Positions 7,373 through 15,883 of a stretch of 31,844 bases of DNA are shown one piece after another. The notes beneath the pieces are model-generated. The model did no database searches. It was not told where the DNA came from and worked only from the letters and a program-made list of their open reading frames with translations. The number at the start of each line of letters is the position of its first letter. Within the stretch, counting starts at the first letter, position 1. The DNA is from Ascoidea tarda (nom. inval.). Lineage: Eukaryota; Ascomycota; Saccharomycetes; Ascoideales; Ascoideaceae. Both the position numbers and the translations under genes were made by a program. The stretch is from assembly GCA_030560485.1 (NCBI GenBank), contig JAKTTS010000135.1, forward strand, positions 1 through 31,844, given 5' to 3'.

Positions 7373-9574
7373 CTATTTACGATACTTACGCTTGAGCTTC
7401 TCGACGAGACTCTCCACATCGCTGGCTTTTCTCTTCCTGCCCTCTTTGCCGGTGCTGCCTCTGCTTCTTCTGCTGCTGTCCTGTCGTTTGTTACGTTCGT
7501 CGAGCACCTTCATCATTGCCTTGGTCTTCCGGAATTCAGGCTCGTTGGGGTCAATGGCGTAGTCGTGGTCTTCAAAAATCTCTCTGAAACGATCGTCGTC
7601 CATATCGATATGGAATCCTTCCTCTGCTTCCTCTACCTCGCTTTGGCTCTTCTTGTTCTTCTTGTTCTTCTTCATCTCCTGCTTCTCGGCTTTCATTATC
7701 TGCTTGAGATTGAAATGCTTCTTATTGCTGTCTTCGTCCATAAGTAACAACTCAAGCTCTGCTTTGGATTTGGCCTTGTCCTCTCTGCTTGCCTCATCAT
7801 CACTTTCATCTTGATGTTTCTTTCTGTGTTTGTTTCGCCTACTCTCTTTAAGTGCCTTCTTCTCTTCTTTCTCCTTCTCCTTCTCTTCTCTGATCTTATC
7901 CATACGAGCTTTACGACGTTCTGATGCCTTACGCTTATATTTATCAAGTGTAGTTTCAGTTTCCTCTTTTTTCTCGTTGCCATTTTTCTCACTTTCATTT
8001 GTCTCATCTGTTACTCCAGGTGTAAACGTAATTTCCATATCGACATCTTTTCCCTTGTCCTCAAATCCATCAAATATTGATTGATCTCCAATCATTATGC
8101 TCTTATTAACCAAGTCTTTGTATTTATTTTTCATTTCCTTGACTTTTTTCTTACTACTCTTACTATTCAATTTTTCAATCTCTTCTTCTTCACTATCACT
8201 AGCCAAATATGCCTTGAAATCCATGTCTTCAATCTCCTTCTGATTAAATGCTTTGGTAGCCATCTCTAATCTTTCAGCTGGTGTTTCATCCCATGTCAAT
8301 TTTACTTTAGAATGTTGTAATGCTGATGTAGTGAAATCAACTTTAGCCTTATAATTGTTTGGCAATTTATCACAAAAGTCTCTTTTTTCATCATCGTCAA
8401 ATTCCATATCCTCTGGAACATATCTCAAATCAAAAAAATTCGCTGTAGATTCATACTCCAATCCATCACAATTCTTGTATATCTTCTGCGCTGTCTCAAT
8501 TGAATCACATTTTATTATTGCATAATAATATCTTAATCTTTGTAATTGATATTTTCGCAATTTTTTAGAATTGTAATCAACCCCCTCATCTTCTTCATAC
8601 AATTTTTTAATAATTTTTTCTTTATTTTGATCAAAATCTCTTTTATTATTAATCTCTAAATCTGAATCGGATTCTGAATCGGATTCTAAATCATCAGCTT
8701 TCTTGTTTTTTTTCTTATTATCTTTAAAAAACTCTCTTGATGGTCCCTCAACGTCTTCTTTAGCCATTTTTTCCTTTCCATACTCACTTGGGTAAATAGT
8801 AATTGATATTATTGATTGTTTATTTTTTATAAAACTTTGAAATGTAAACATTAAATCTTTTGAGTTTATATTATCCCAATCTAAATTAACTGCTGCTAAA
8901 ACTGATGATGGTTCTCCTTCCTCAGGTTTTTCCTCTTCAATTTCAATTTCCTCATCACTTTCTAGTTCACCAAATGAATCCAAATCTGAATCTGAATCTG
9001 AATCTGAATCTGAGTCTGAATCTGAGTCTGATTCACTACTGCTTGATCCTCTTTCTTCACCACGAGCGCGATCAACTAAAGTAGCACTATCACTATCACT
9101 ATCACTATCACTATCACTATCACTATCACTAATTTTATCATCAAGTAAAGTTTTCAGTATTTTCTTGGTTTTTATTTTATTTTTTTTAACTCTTTTCTCC
9201 TCTTCAGTTTCACTATCAGAAGAAGAATCACTATTGTCTTCATAATCTTTATCATCTTTTTTTTCATCATCTTTTTCAAAAAATTTATCGAATTCTTGGT
9301 CAAGTGTATTTCGATTTTTGCTATATCCACTTTTTAATTTTCTACCATATTTATCAATCTTAGTAACATGTCCATCAATTGTATTGATAAATTCTTCTTT
9401 TTTAAATCTATCGTCCAATTTAATCTTTAAGTTGTCCGATTTAATTGATCTATATTTTGGATCATTATATATCTGTGAAAATCTTTCATCTGTTATAATA
9501 GGTTCAGGATTCTTTGCAAGTTCATCTTTTTTATTTTTTAATCCCTTTGATTGCTTTTTATTACTTTCCCCCAT
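7373..9574 (-). CDS. ESF1: Nucleolar 18S rRNA-processing factor Esf1
   Basis: Esf1 is a nucleolar protein of the small-subunit processome needed for early pre-rRNA cleavages and 18S rRNA. The protein has 733 residues (S. cerevisiae 628). Visible parts: the N-terminal DERFSQIYNDPKYRS motif (about 29-45); acidic Ser-Asp repeats (about 149-170 and 182-200); the RRM-like conserved core starting LAAVNLDWDNINSKDL and containing SITIYPSEYGKE and YYYAIIKCDSIETA (about 227-385); a charged KE coiled region; and the C-terminal NUC153 motif DDRFREIFEDHDYAIDPNEPEF (about 657-680) with a basic tail. The start at 9574 is the first ATG. It lies downstream of an RRPE motif, as expected for a ribosome-biogenesis gene. 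Confidence 0.96.
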   Translation of the reverse strand: MGESNKKQSKGLKNKKDELAKNPEPIITDERFSQIYNDPKYRSIKSDNLKIKLDDRFKKEEFINTIDGHVTKIDKYGRKLKSGYSKNRNTLDQEFDKFFEKDDEKKDDKDYEDNSDSSSDSETEEEKRVKKNKIKTKKILKTLLDDKISDSDSDSDSDSDSDSATLVDRARGEERGSSSSESDSDSDSDSDSDSDSDLDSFGELESDEEIEIEEEKPEEGEPSSVLAAVNLDWDNINSKDLMFTFQSFIKNKQSIISITIYPSEYGKEKMAKEDVEGPSREFFKDNKKKNKKADDLESDSESDSDLEINNKRDFDQNKEKIIKKLYEEDEGVDYNSKKLRKYQLQRLRYYYAIIKCDSIETAQKIYKNCDGLEYESTANFFDLRYVPEDMEFDDDEKRDFCDKLPNNYKAKVDFTTSALQHSKVKLTWDETPAERLEMATKAFNQKEIEDMDFKAYLASDSEEEEIEKLNSKSSKKKVKEMKNKYKDLVNKSIMIGDQSIFDGFEDKGKDVDMEITFTPGVTDETNESEKNGNEKKEETETTLDKYKRKASERRKARMDKIREEKEKEKEEKKALKESRRNKHRKKHQDESDDEASREDKAKSKAELELLLMDEDSNKKHFNLKQIMKAEKQEMKKNKKNKKSQSEVEEAEEGFHIDMDDDRFREIFEDHDYAIDPNEPEFRKTKAMMKVLDERNKRQDSSRRSRGSTGKEGRKRKASDVESLVEKLKRKYRK

Positions 9575-9662
9575 TGCAATCCACGCGTCTTCATTAAATA
9601 TTTATTTATAATTGAATATATTATTCTTGTGTTTATTCATTATCAGTTGAAAATTGAAAACG

Positions 9663-9673
9663 TGAAAAATTTT
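9663..9673. promoter_or_regulatory. RRPE motif upstream of ESF1
   Basis: TGAAAAATTTT is an exact ribosomal-RNA-processing element, about 90 bp upstream of the ESF1 start. In yeasts RRPE is bound by Stb3 and, often with a PAC motif, drives ribosome-biogenesis genes in response to growth signals. I see no clear PAC motif (GCGATGAG). The remainder of 9575-9919 is AT-rich and holds the ESF1 5' region and the 3' end of YAT2. Confidence 0.7.
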
Positions 9674-9919
9674 GGACAAGAAAAAAAATTTGAAATAAAC
9701 AATGACCCGCAAAAATGGTCTCTCATTTACAGAAAAAAATATAGTGTTTGGATTAATAATTTGGTTTCAGGTATTACGGAGATATAAAATACATTGTGAT
9801 AGTTGGATAGTTGAAATGAATATTATTAAAATTTCGTGTATGTATATAAGTATATATCGTAAAAAAGAAAACCAAAAACAAACCCCAGGCTAATCAATTA
9901 GTTATAATATATTTTCGGT

Positions 9920-12343
9920 TTAATCTTCTCTTAAAGCAATTGAATTACCAATTGATAATTTGAGTTGTTTATCAAGAATAAATTGTTTAGTTTGCAATTC
10001 ACCAGCAGGTTCATTTTCCGAAAAGTCATTTTGATTAAGATCGCTTAGTCTGTTTTCAAAACCATCACTCAAACGGCTGTGTAATTGTTTTCTTAAATGA
10101 TTGAAATGATTTGAGTTTTGTAAAGAAGTCAAATTTTGGGCGTAGCTTGCATTTCTTGATACTTTGGTTGAAACATCTGTGCTTTGATTTCTAAACTGCA
10201 AATCATCAACATCAAAGAAACCATAACCACCAAGACTATATTCAGGGTCATTATTGACAGCTAAACTTTCGGATCTGTTCATTGAAGCAGTTGAATCATT
10301 ATTTGAGTCACCGGTAGCCATTGAGATAGTCCTGAGCATTTCTTCGGCAGATACTAAAGAGGCGTGATTCTTTAATTTCCCGACATTTTTCCACAAGAAA
10401 TAGATTTCATTAAATACCCATTGTAAAGTATGGATGAATCTTTCATTTTGCCTAAATTGGGAGCAGATGGTTAGAGAGATTAAATCTTCTTTTATGATAT
10501 AACCAATACCAAAACCATTTGGATGAGCGGGAGTGACAGAAAAGAATTTTAAAGCAGGATTACCACAGTTGACAGCTAAGATTTCTGGTTCAAAGATCAA
10601 TTCGTATAAACCCTTTTCGTTAAATAAGAGGGGGATTTTCTGTTCAATATTCTTTAAATTTTCAACTTCTGGAATTTGAGGTAAATTGGGAACATCTTTA
10701 TGTAAATCATTTATGTAATTTCTCATAATGTAGGCTAATTTTAGAGCTTTAAAGTGTTTTTCAAAGCCTCTACCATGCATGGAAGCTGACTTTAGCCTAT
10801 TAATTTCTTCGATACCCTTTTGAATTGAGGACCATCTTTGGATTGTGGAGACATTACTGATAAAATTTTGAGAGATATTTAGGATCAAGTCATTTTGAAT
10901 TGAGCACATTTCGGATCTACCATTTTCGAATCTTCTTGTTGAAACGGATTCAAAAGTTGAGGGAGTTTTACCGTAGAGAGCGTAAAAAGCGATTTGAATA
11001 GCCAATTGAACAAGAGAGTCAGGGTTTAGTTTATATTTTTGGCTGAATAAATTGTTGCCAACATGCTTTGTAAAGTTTTTATATTTGTGTTCATAACGAC
11101 ACAACATGTCACCTAATCTTGTTTCAGACAAGTGGATTTCCTTTAATAATTGGATATCGGAGGAGTCCCATTTTAATTTTAGTAGGCCAGGTTTTTTGTA
11201 ACTGTCTGAAACGTATTTGATATCGTTTAGCCATAGGGAGAATCTTGAGTTGTTGTTAATTTTTATTGCCAATCTTAAGATTGTGTCAGTATAAATGTCA
11301 GAGACAAAACGTAATACGGTTGTGCCATCACAAGAAGTTGGTTCCCACATTACACAAGTCTTTGAGTTTTTAGCAACAATAATCTGTAGTTTGTCGTACC
11401 ATCTTGAGATACCGGAGCCGACTTGGAAGCCCTGAGCGACTTTTGAATAGCCATGAGCAATTGAAGAAGGAAAGTTATCGTCTTTTAGGTAGGATTCATC
11501 CATGTCCAAGTTGAGGACAAATAGGGCGGTGTCGATTGAGTTTAGATTTTTTGAGTTTGTTTCATTGTTGTTTAATAAACGTCTTGCACTTGCCCAAGAG
11601 GTTCTGTTGGTTGAAGAAATGGAAGCAACAGCTACCTTTGTAGGATCCATAATGTTAAAATTTTGAGCATCGTAGACAATTTTTTGAAAAAAGATTTCCA
11701 ATTCGTTTTCCTTAAAGATGATGTTGTTGTCGTCATCTAAGACTTGCAAGATCCAAAACTGGGAGTTTGACAAGATGGCTAGATGTTTTGATTTTTGATC
11801 TTGTTTGATGTTGATACCATGACCACGGTTTGAAGGGAATCTTGTAGTACCAAACAAGTTGTAGTAGGATCTTGTTGATAGTGGATTACCAGATTTGGGA
11901 GTCAAGTCGTTTGGAATTTTGCCCTTTCTTAGGGAGACAATAAATTTTAGAGCACTTGAAACAAGAACAGAGGCTCTTTCAGTTTGGGTTGGAGGGAAAA
12001 TCGAAAATTTAGATTTAGGATCGGCTTCAAGAATAAAGTAAGGGTTTCTTGGTAGAATCTTTCCTCTATATTCAGAGTAAATGTTTGTGGCATTATGATT
12101 TCTAACGTTGCTGAATAAATCCAAGTAGTTTTTGGTGTTTGGGTCAGAAGAATATTTCTCCAAGTGTTGTTGCAAGATATTGATGATTTCGTTTTCTTTG
12201 AAATTGGATAAGGTTTCGACTGAGGAAAGATAGTTTTCTGGGGATTGCAAAGGTTTCAAAGCACTTAAAAAGGCTTCGACTGAGTGTTCCAAGGGTGGGA
12301 TGGTGAGCTTTGGAAGGACACGTTCAGGGGTAGAAGCTGTCAT
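9920..12343 (-). CDS. YAT2: Yat2-type carnitine acyltransferase-family protein
   Basis: The carnitine/choline acyltransferase family transfers acyl groups between CoA and carnitine; Yat2 is the cytoplasmic member used in acetyl shuttling on non-fermentable carbon. From the Met at 12343 the protein has 807 residues. I prefer this start because the 29 upstream residues are not family-like. It shows the N-terminal LPKLTIPPLEHSVEAFLSAL, the LPRNPYFIL and NLFGTTR blocks, the substrate-site VGSGISRWYDKLQI segment, and the C-terminal GNPALKFFSVTPAHPNGFGIGY and CSQFRQNERF blocks. It has the long Yat2-type tail (YGGYGFFDVDD...). The catalytic His of the family, normally in an E-H-(S/A) motif, is replaced: the sequence reads WEPTSCDG, with Pro at about residue 335 (codon 11339-11341). 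It diverges from MET2. Confidence 0.93.
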   Translation of the reverse strand: MTASTPERVLPKLTIPPLEHSVEAFLSALKPLQSPENYLSSVETLSNFKENEIINILQQHLEKYSSDPNTKNYLDLFSNVRNHNATNIYSEYRGKILPRNPYFILEADPKSKFSIFPPTQTERASVLVSSALKFIVSLRKGKIPNDLTPKSGNPLSTRSYYNLFGTTRFPSNRGHGINIKQDQKSKHLAILSNSQFWILQVLDDDNNIIFKENELEIFFQKIVYDAQNFNIMDPTKVAVASISSTNRTSWASARRLLNNNETNSKNLNSIDTALFVLNLDMDESYLKDDNFPSSIAHGYSKVAQGFQVGSGISRWYDKLQIIVAKNSKTCVMWEPTSCDGTTVLRFVSDIYTDTILRLAIKINNNSRFSLWLNDIKYVSDSYKKPGLLKLKWDSSDIQLLKEIHLSETRLGDMLCRYEHKYKNFTKHVGNNLFSQKYKLNPDSLVQLAIQIAFYALYGKTPSTFESVSTRRFENGRSEMCSIQNDLILNISQNFISNVSTIQRWSSIQKGIEEINRLKSASMHGRGFEKHFKALKLAYIMRNYINDLHKDVPNLPQIPEVENLKNIEQKIPLLFNEKGLYELIFEPEILAVNCGNPALKFFSVTPAHPNGFGIGYIIKEDLISLTICSQFRQNERFIHTLQWVFNEIYFLWKNVGKLKNHASLVSAEEMLRTISMATGDSNNDSTASMNRSESLAVNNDPEYSLGGYGFFDVDDLQFRNQSTDVSTKVSRNASYAQNLTSLQNSNHFNHLRKQLHSRLSDGFENRLSDLNQNDFSENEPAGELQTKQFILDKQLKLSIGNSIALRED

Positions 12344-12971
12344 TGTAAAACAGTAAACAATAGATGTATGACAAGTCGATGGGAGCCAATAGTAGGTGGA
12401 CAGTGGTTGAAAAGAGACAGAGAGTAGCAAGTGGTTGGTAGCTGAGAAAATGGAGTAATTGTTAGCTGAAGAACAGCAGAAGAAAGGAAATCAAGACAAA
12501 GTGTTTCTTTTATATTTTGATGATGCTGGAAAACCCCAAAAATATAATCCAGGAGGTCAGTGAAGTAATCAAGCATCGAGCAAAGATCGAACACAGCAAA
12601 TAGAGTTTCGCTGGCACGGAGAGGGGCTCCAGAAGCAACTGAAACTTCGATCGAAGCTCGACCAGTGTGGAGAAAAGCAGCGCCCAAGCCAAAGCCCGCC
12701 GGAGCGCGCCGAGCCCTGCCGCTGATTTCGTCGGCACAGACCCGCCAAAAGCCCGACGCAGCAGCAGCAGCACTGGGGAAGAAGCTGGGTCTGCTGTCGC
12801 TGCTGCCACTGCTGTTGGAGAAGCACTGGGGAACACTCCCTCTGGCCACAGGCTCCATCCAGTGGCCTGCGGTCCCCAGGCCCTGCCACCGCAGATCACC
12901 CGCAGACCTGGGAGAAGGGAAGTGCGGGCAGCAAGACCAAAACACCCAGCCGCGCTCTTCCCCAGAGCCGG

Positions 12972-12977
12972 CACGTG
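12972..12977. promoter_or_regulatory. CACGTG box, distal
   Basis: Core Cbf1/bHLH site, one of two 58 bp apart between YAT2 and MET2. In S. cerevisiae, Cbf1 with Met28/Met4 at CACGTG, and Met31/32 at CTGTGG, activate sulphur-assimilation genes. The sites are about 775 bp from MET2 and 630 bp from YAT2, so assignment to MET2 is tentative. Confidence 0.45.
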
Positions 12978-13029
12978 TCTGCTGACCGCAGCTGATAAGC
13001 CTAGAGCCGTGCCACCGGCCTCTCTGTAG

Positions 13030-13035
13030 CACGTG
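13030..13035. promoter_or_regulatory. CACGTG box, proximal, with nearby CTGTGG
   Basis: Second CACGTG, followed 70 bp further on by CTGTGG (13105-13110), the core of the Met31/Met32 site. Both are at a distance (about 640-720 bp) that is long for a yeast promoter but fits the unusually long MET2 upstream region. The pairing of both motif types is what methionine-pathway promoters show. Confidence 0.45.
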
Positions 13036-13750
13036 CATAATTGACGCCAGCGATGCGGCGCTCCGCTTTCCACGATAAGAAATCGTGCGTGAGAATTCGC
13101 AATTCTGTGGAAAATTGATGGAATAACTATGGTGGCGCGGTGTCCCACACAGGCAGTTCCTGGCTGGTGCGCATCGGCGCGCGCCACGTATTGCCCAAAC
13201 AGGTGGGAAAAAATTTCAGTATCGAGCCAGTGACTGAACATCGCAAAGCGAATCACTCTCCTGGGATGGGATGGAGCTGTTATAATAAGACTGCTATGGG
13301 CATCTCTTTGTCTTCACTGTCCACCTTTATTGTCTTGCCTTTTTTTTATCCTGTTAGGCCTCCTCGCATTATTCAATTTTATTCTCCTGCTCCAACGTTC
13401 CAGGAGACTTTTCATAGACACTATCTTCGCTGATCAAATCAATTTTCATCAAATCAATATTCTTCCAACTGTCCAACTATTGCAATAACCATATTTTTTC
13501 CACCGCTATTACTATTACTATACTTCATCTAGACCATATTCTTAACTGTGGATCCCTTGTACACTATCTTTTGTTTTATTTGTATATAATAAACTCCAAA
13601 ATCTCCTTGTTTTTTCTCACTATCTTCTAATTCGTTTACTGTTCTGTTAAAGGCCATTTTATGTTTCACCAAGCGAAATCAGAAAACATCAAACCAATCT
13701 TAATATCAATCAACTTTTAATTCCTCTTTTTTATTTTCTTAATACTAATA

Positions 13751-15424
13751 ATGACTTCCTCTACTCATTATCACTATATTGATTCTCAACCTGAAAACCC
13801 CTTCTCAAAACTAGTCAATAATCAAAAAATCCTTATAATACCCTCATTTGAACTAGAATCTGGTGAAGTTCTTTATGATGTTCCTGTCGCTTATAAAACA
13901 TGGGGCAGATTAAACGCTCAAAGAAACAACGTCATGATAATCTGTCATGCCTTTACTGGTTCTGCTGATGTAGCTGATTGGTGGGGTCCTCTCTTGGGCA
14001 AAGATAAGGCTTTTGATCCAACAAAATTCTTTGTCATTTGTCTAAACTCTTTAGGTTCCCCCTATGGTTCATGTTCTCCTGTCACTATAAATCCTCAAAC
14101 TGGCCATCACTATGGCCCTGAATTTCCCCTATGTACAATTAGAGACGACGTTAAAATTCACAAACTAGTCTTAGACCACCTAAACGTTACCCAAGTTGCC
14201 TGTGTGATTGGTGGCTCAATGGGTGGAATGTTGGTCCTAGAATACCCAAGCATTTTTGGTCCCAAATACATAAAATCAATTGTAGCGCTAGCTACCTCTG
14301 CCAGACACTCAGCCTGGTGTATTTCTTGGGGTGAAGCTCAACGACAAAGCATATACTCTGATCCAAAATATAATGACGGTTACTACCAACTAGCTGATGG
14401 TCCTGTTACTGGTTTATCCGCTGCAAGAATGTCTGCTCTATTAACCTACAGATCAAGAAACTCTTTTGAAAGCAGATTTGGTAGAAATGATCCAAATAAA
14501 GCAAAAAACATTCCTAAATCAAAAATCTTTACCAATGTAAACTCAAACTCATCTATCAACGGTAATTCAAAACACATTTCCAATGGAACAGCTAAGGGAA
14601 CACCTAATGGAACACCTAATAGAACTTCCAATGGAACACCTAATGGCAATAAAATATCACACTCGTCTTCAAATTCAAACTCCAGTTTAAAAAATTTCCA
14701 GGATGAAAATTGGGCTATTCACAATGATGGCCATAAAACTGCAATTGGTTCTCTTCAAAGATCTTCTTCAAACATCTCAGTCACTTCTTTATCCTCAAAT
14801 AGAAGCCACAATAATTCCTTCTTAAACTTGAAAAAAAGACCCCAAACTTTCTTCACTGCGCAAAGTTACTTGAGATATCAAGGCAATAAATTTATCCAAA
14901 GATTCGATCCAAATTGCTACATTCAAATCTCAAGAAAACTAGATACTCATGATCTAACAAGAGATCGCTATTACCCATTTCCTCAATACTACACCTATGT
15001 CGATCCCGATTTCGACGATATATCTAATCCAAATCCAAACTCAAACTTATCACCTGAAGAAAATCAAAAAATTCCTTTACAAATTTCAGTTGAAGATCAA
15101 CTAAGCACATTATCTCAACCTTCCTTAGTCGTGGGAATATCCTCTGATAATTTATTCACTTTATCCGAACAACAACTATTAGCCGATTATTTACCAAATT
15201 CCGAATTCTACGAAATTGAAAGCGCCGAAGGTCATGATGCATTTTTATTAGAATTCCAAATAATCGATGATATAATATTGAAATTCTTAAATAAAAACTT
15301 GAAAGATATCATGCAAGCAACTGTAGTTGACGAAAAGGATTTGATTGTTGATGAATCAATATTAGGTAAAAATGGTAATAATAATAGTGTATTTGGAGAA
15401 GCTGAAGATATAATTAACTGGTAA
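13751..15424 (+). CDS. MET2: Homoserine O-acetyltransferase
   Basis: Met2 transfers acetyl from acetyl-CoA to homoserine, giving O-acetylhomoserine, the acceptor for sulphide in methionine and cysteine synthesis. The protein is an alpha/beta-hydrolase of 557 residues (S. cerevisiae 486). The catalytic triad is visible: nucleophile Ser156 in GGSMGGM, Asp466 in GISSDNLF and His495 in AEGHDAF. The opening block (ILIIPSFELESGEVLYDVPVAYKTWG), HAFTGSADVADWWGPL and NSLGSPYGSCSP are typical. The lid region between residues about 250 and 365 carries a Ser/Asn-rich insert with a short NGTP/NRTS repeat (DNA about 14585-14650). No signal peptide is seen. The start is the first ATG, ten residues before family similarity begins. 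Confidence 0.97.
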   Translation: MTSSTHYHYIDSQPENPFSKLVNNQKILIIPSFELESGEVLYDVPVAYKTWGRLNAQRNNVMIICHAFTGSADVADWWGPLLGKDKAFDPTKFFVICLNSLGSPYGSCSPVTINPQTGHHYGPEFPLCTIRDDVKIHKLVLDHLNVTQVACVIGGSMGGMLVLEYPSIFGPKYIKSIVALATSARHSAWCISWGEAQRQSIYSDPKYNDGYYQLADGPVTGLSAARMSALLTYRSRNSFESRFGRNDPNKAKNIPKSKIFTNVNSNSSINGNSKHISNGTAKGTPNGTPNRTSNGTPNGNKISHSSSNSNSSLKNFQDENWAIHNDGHKTAIGSLQRSSSNISVTSLSSNRSHNNSFLNLKKRPQTFFTAQSYLRYQGNKFIQRFDPNCYIQISRKLDTHDLTRDRYYPFPQYYTYVDPDFDDISNPNPNSNLSPEENQKIPLQISVEDQLSTLSQPSLVVGISSDNLFTLSEQQLLADYLPNSEFYEIESAEGHDAFLLEFQIIDDIILKFLNKNLKDIMQATVVDEKDLIVDESILGKNGNNNSVFGEAEDIINW

Positions 15425-15883
15425 ATGAATTTTCTGTTGTTTTATATTTATATTTTCACATTATTAATATTGCTATATTTATATTTATATTTATATTTTT
15501 ATTTTTATTTTTATCCATCTATTCATTTTTTTCATCTTCATTTTCTATCATTCTATATTCTAATTTACATACACTTGCGCATATTAAGATGAGTTGACAA
15601 TAATAAATAATAAACAATAATTTTAGTATAATATAATTATATAAAAGTCAAATTTAGATTTAAATATGAATTTTAATTTAGTAAAAAAAAAGGAAGAAAA
15701 AAAAGACAACCAAAGGAAAAAGAAAATAATTAGGATTAATATTATTCCGCTTATGAAAGGATCAGAATTAAAGTTTTATGGAAATTTTGAAAAAATAAAA
15801 AAAATACAAGTATCCGTTTATTAAAGGTTTTGATTAATGAGCTCATACAAATAAAGTTTGTACTTGATATTTTTTTTTCTCAT
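15425..15883. other. Convergent AT-rich 3' region
   Basis: This lies between the stops of MET2 (+) and KEI1 (-). It is strongly AT-rich and contains TATATTTATATTT repeats passing into TATTTT repeats (about 15444-15516), then A-rich tracts around 15680-15740. These are likely polyadenylation and termination signals for both genes. No gene is seen. Confidence 0.6.

Larger units (their letters stand above)
12344..13750. other. Long YAT2-MET2 intergenic region with GC-rich core
   Basis: This 1.4 kb divergent region has AT-rich flanks and a core (about 12600-13200) that is near 60% or more G+C, far above its surroundings. Within the core are CAG/CTG-rich stretches (12755-12815), GCGCGC at 12704-12709, a perfect GGCGCGCGCC palindrome at 13176-13185 (Rsc3/Rsc30-type CGCGC), and two CACGTG boxes. 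Long ORFs open in several frames on both strands, as expected from the high GC, and none resembles a known protein. A TATATAAT at about 13583 is a plausible MET2 TATA element. An unrecognised noncoding RNA cannot be excluded. Confidence 0.6.

Noticed and set aside
8970-9130. TCACTA and TCTGAA repeats as a regulatory array
   Set aside because: They lie inside ESF1 and encode its Ser-Asp acidic runs, which are common in nucleolar proteins.
12344-12430. N-terminal extension of YAT2 to the upstream Met
   Set aside because: The extra 29 residues have no family similarity; the second Met directly precedes the conserved LPKL block.
12510-13256. Long minus-strand ORFs (up to 248 codons) and plus-strand ORFs of 106-120 codons upstream of YAT2
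   Set aside because: They overlap one another in several frames, in a GC-rich segment where stops are rare. The translations are low-complexity Ala/Pro/Gln/Arg with no recognisable domain.
13140-13433. 97-codon plus-strand ORF upstream of MET2
   Set aside because: No recognised domain, no nearby promoter features of its own, and it overlaps the GC-rich promoter core; a very young gene cannot be excluded but is unsupported.
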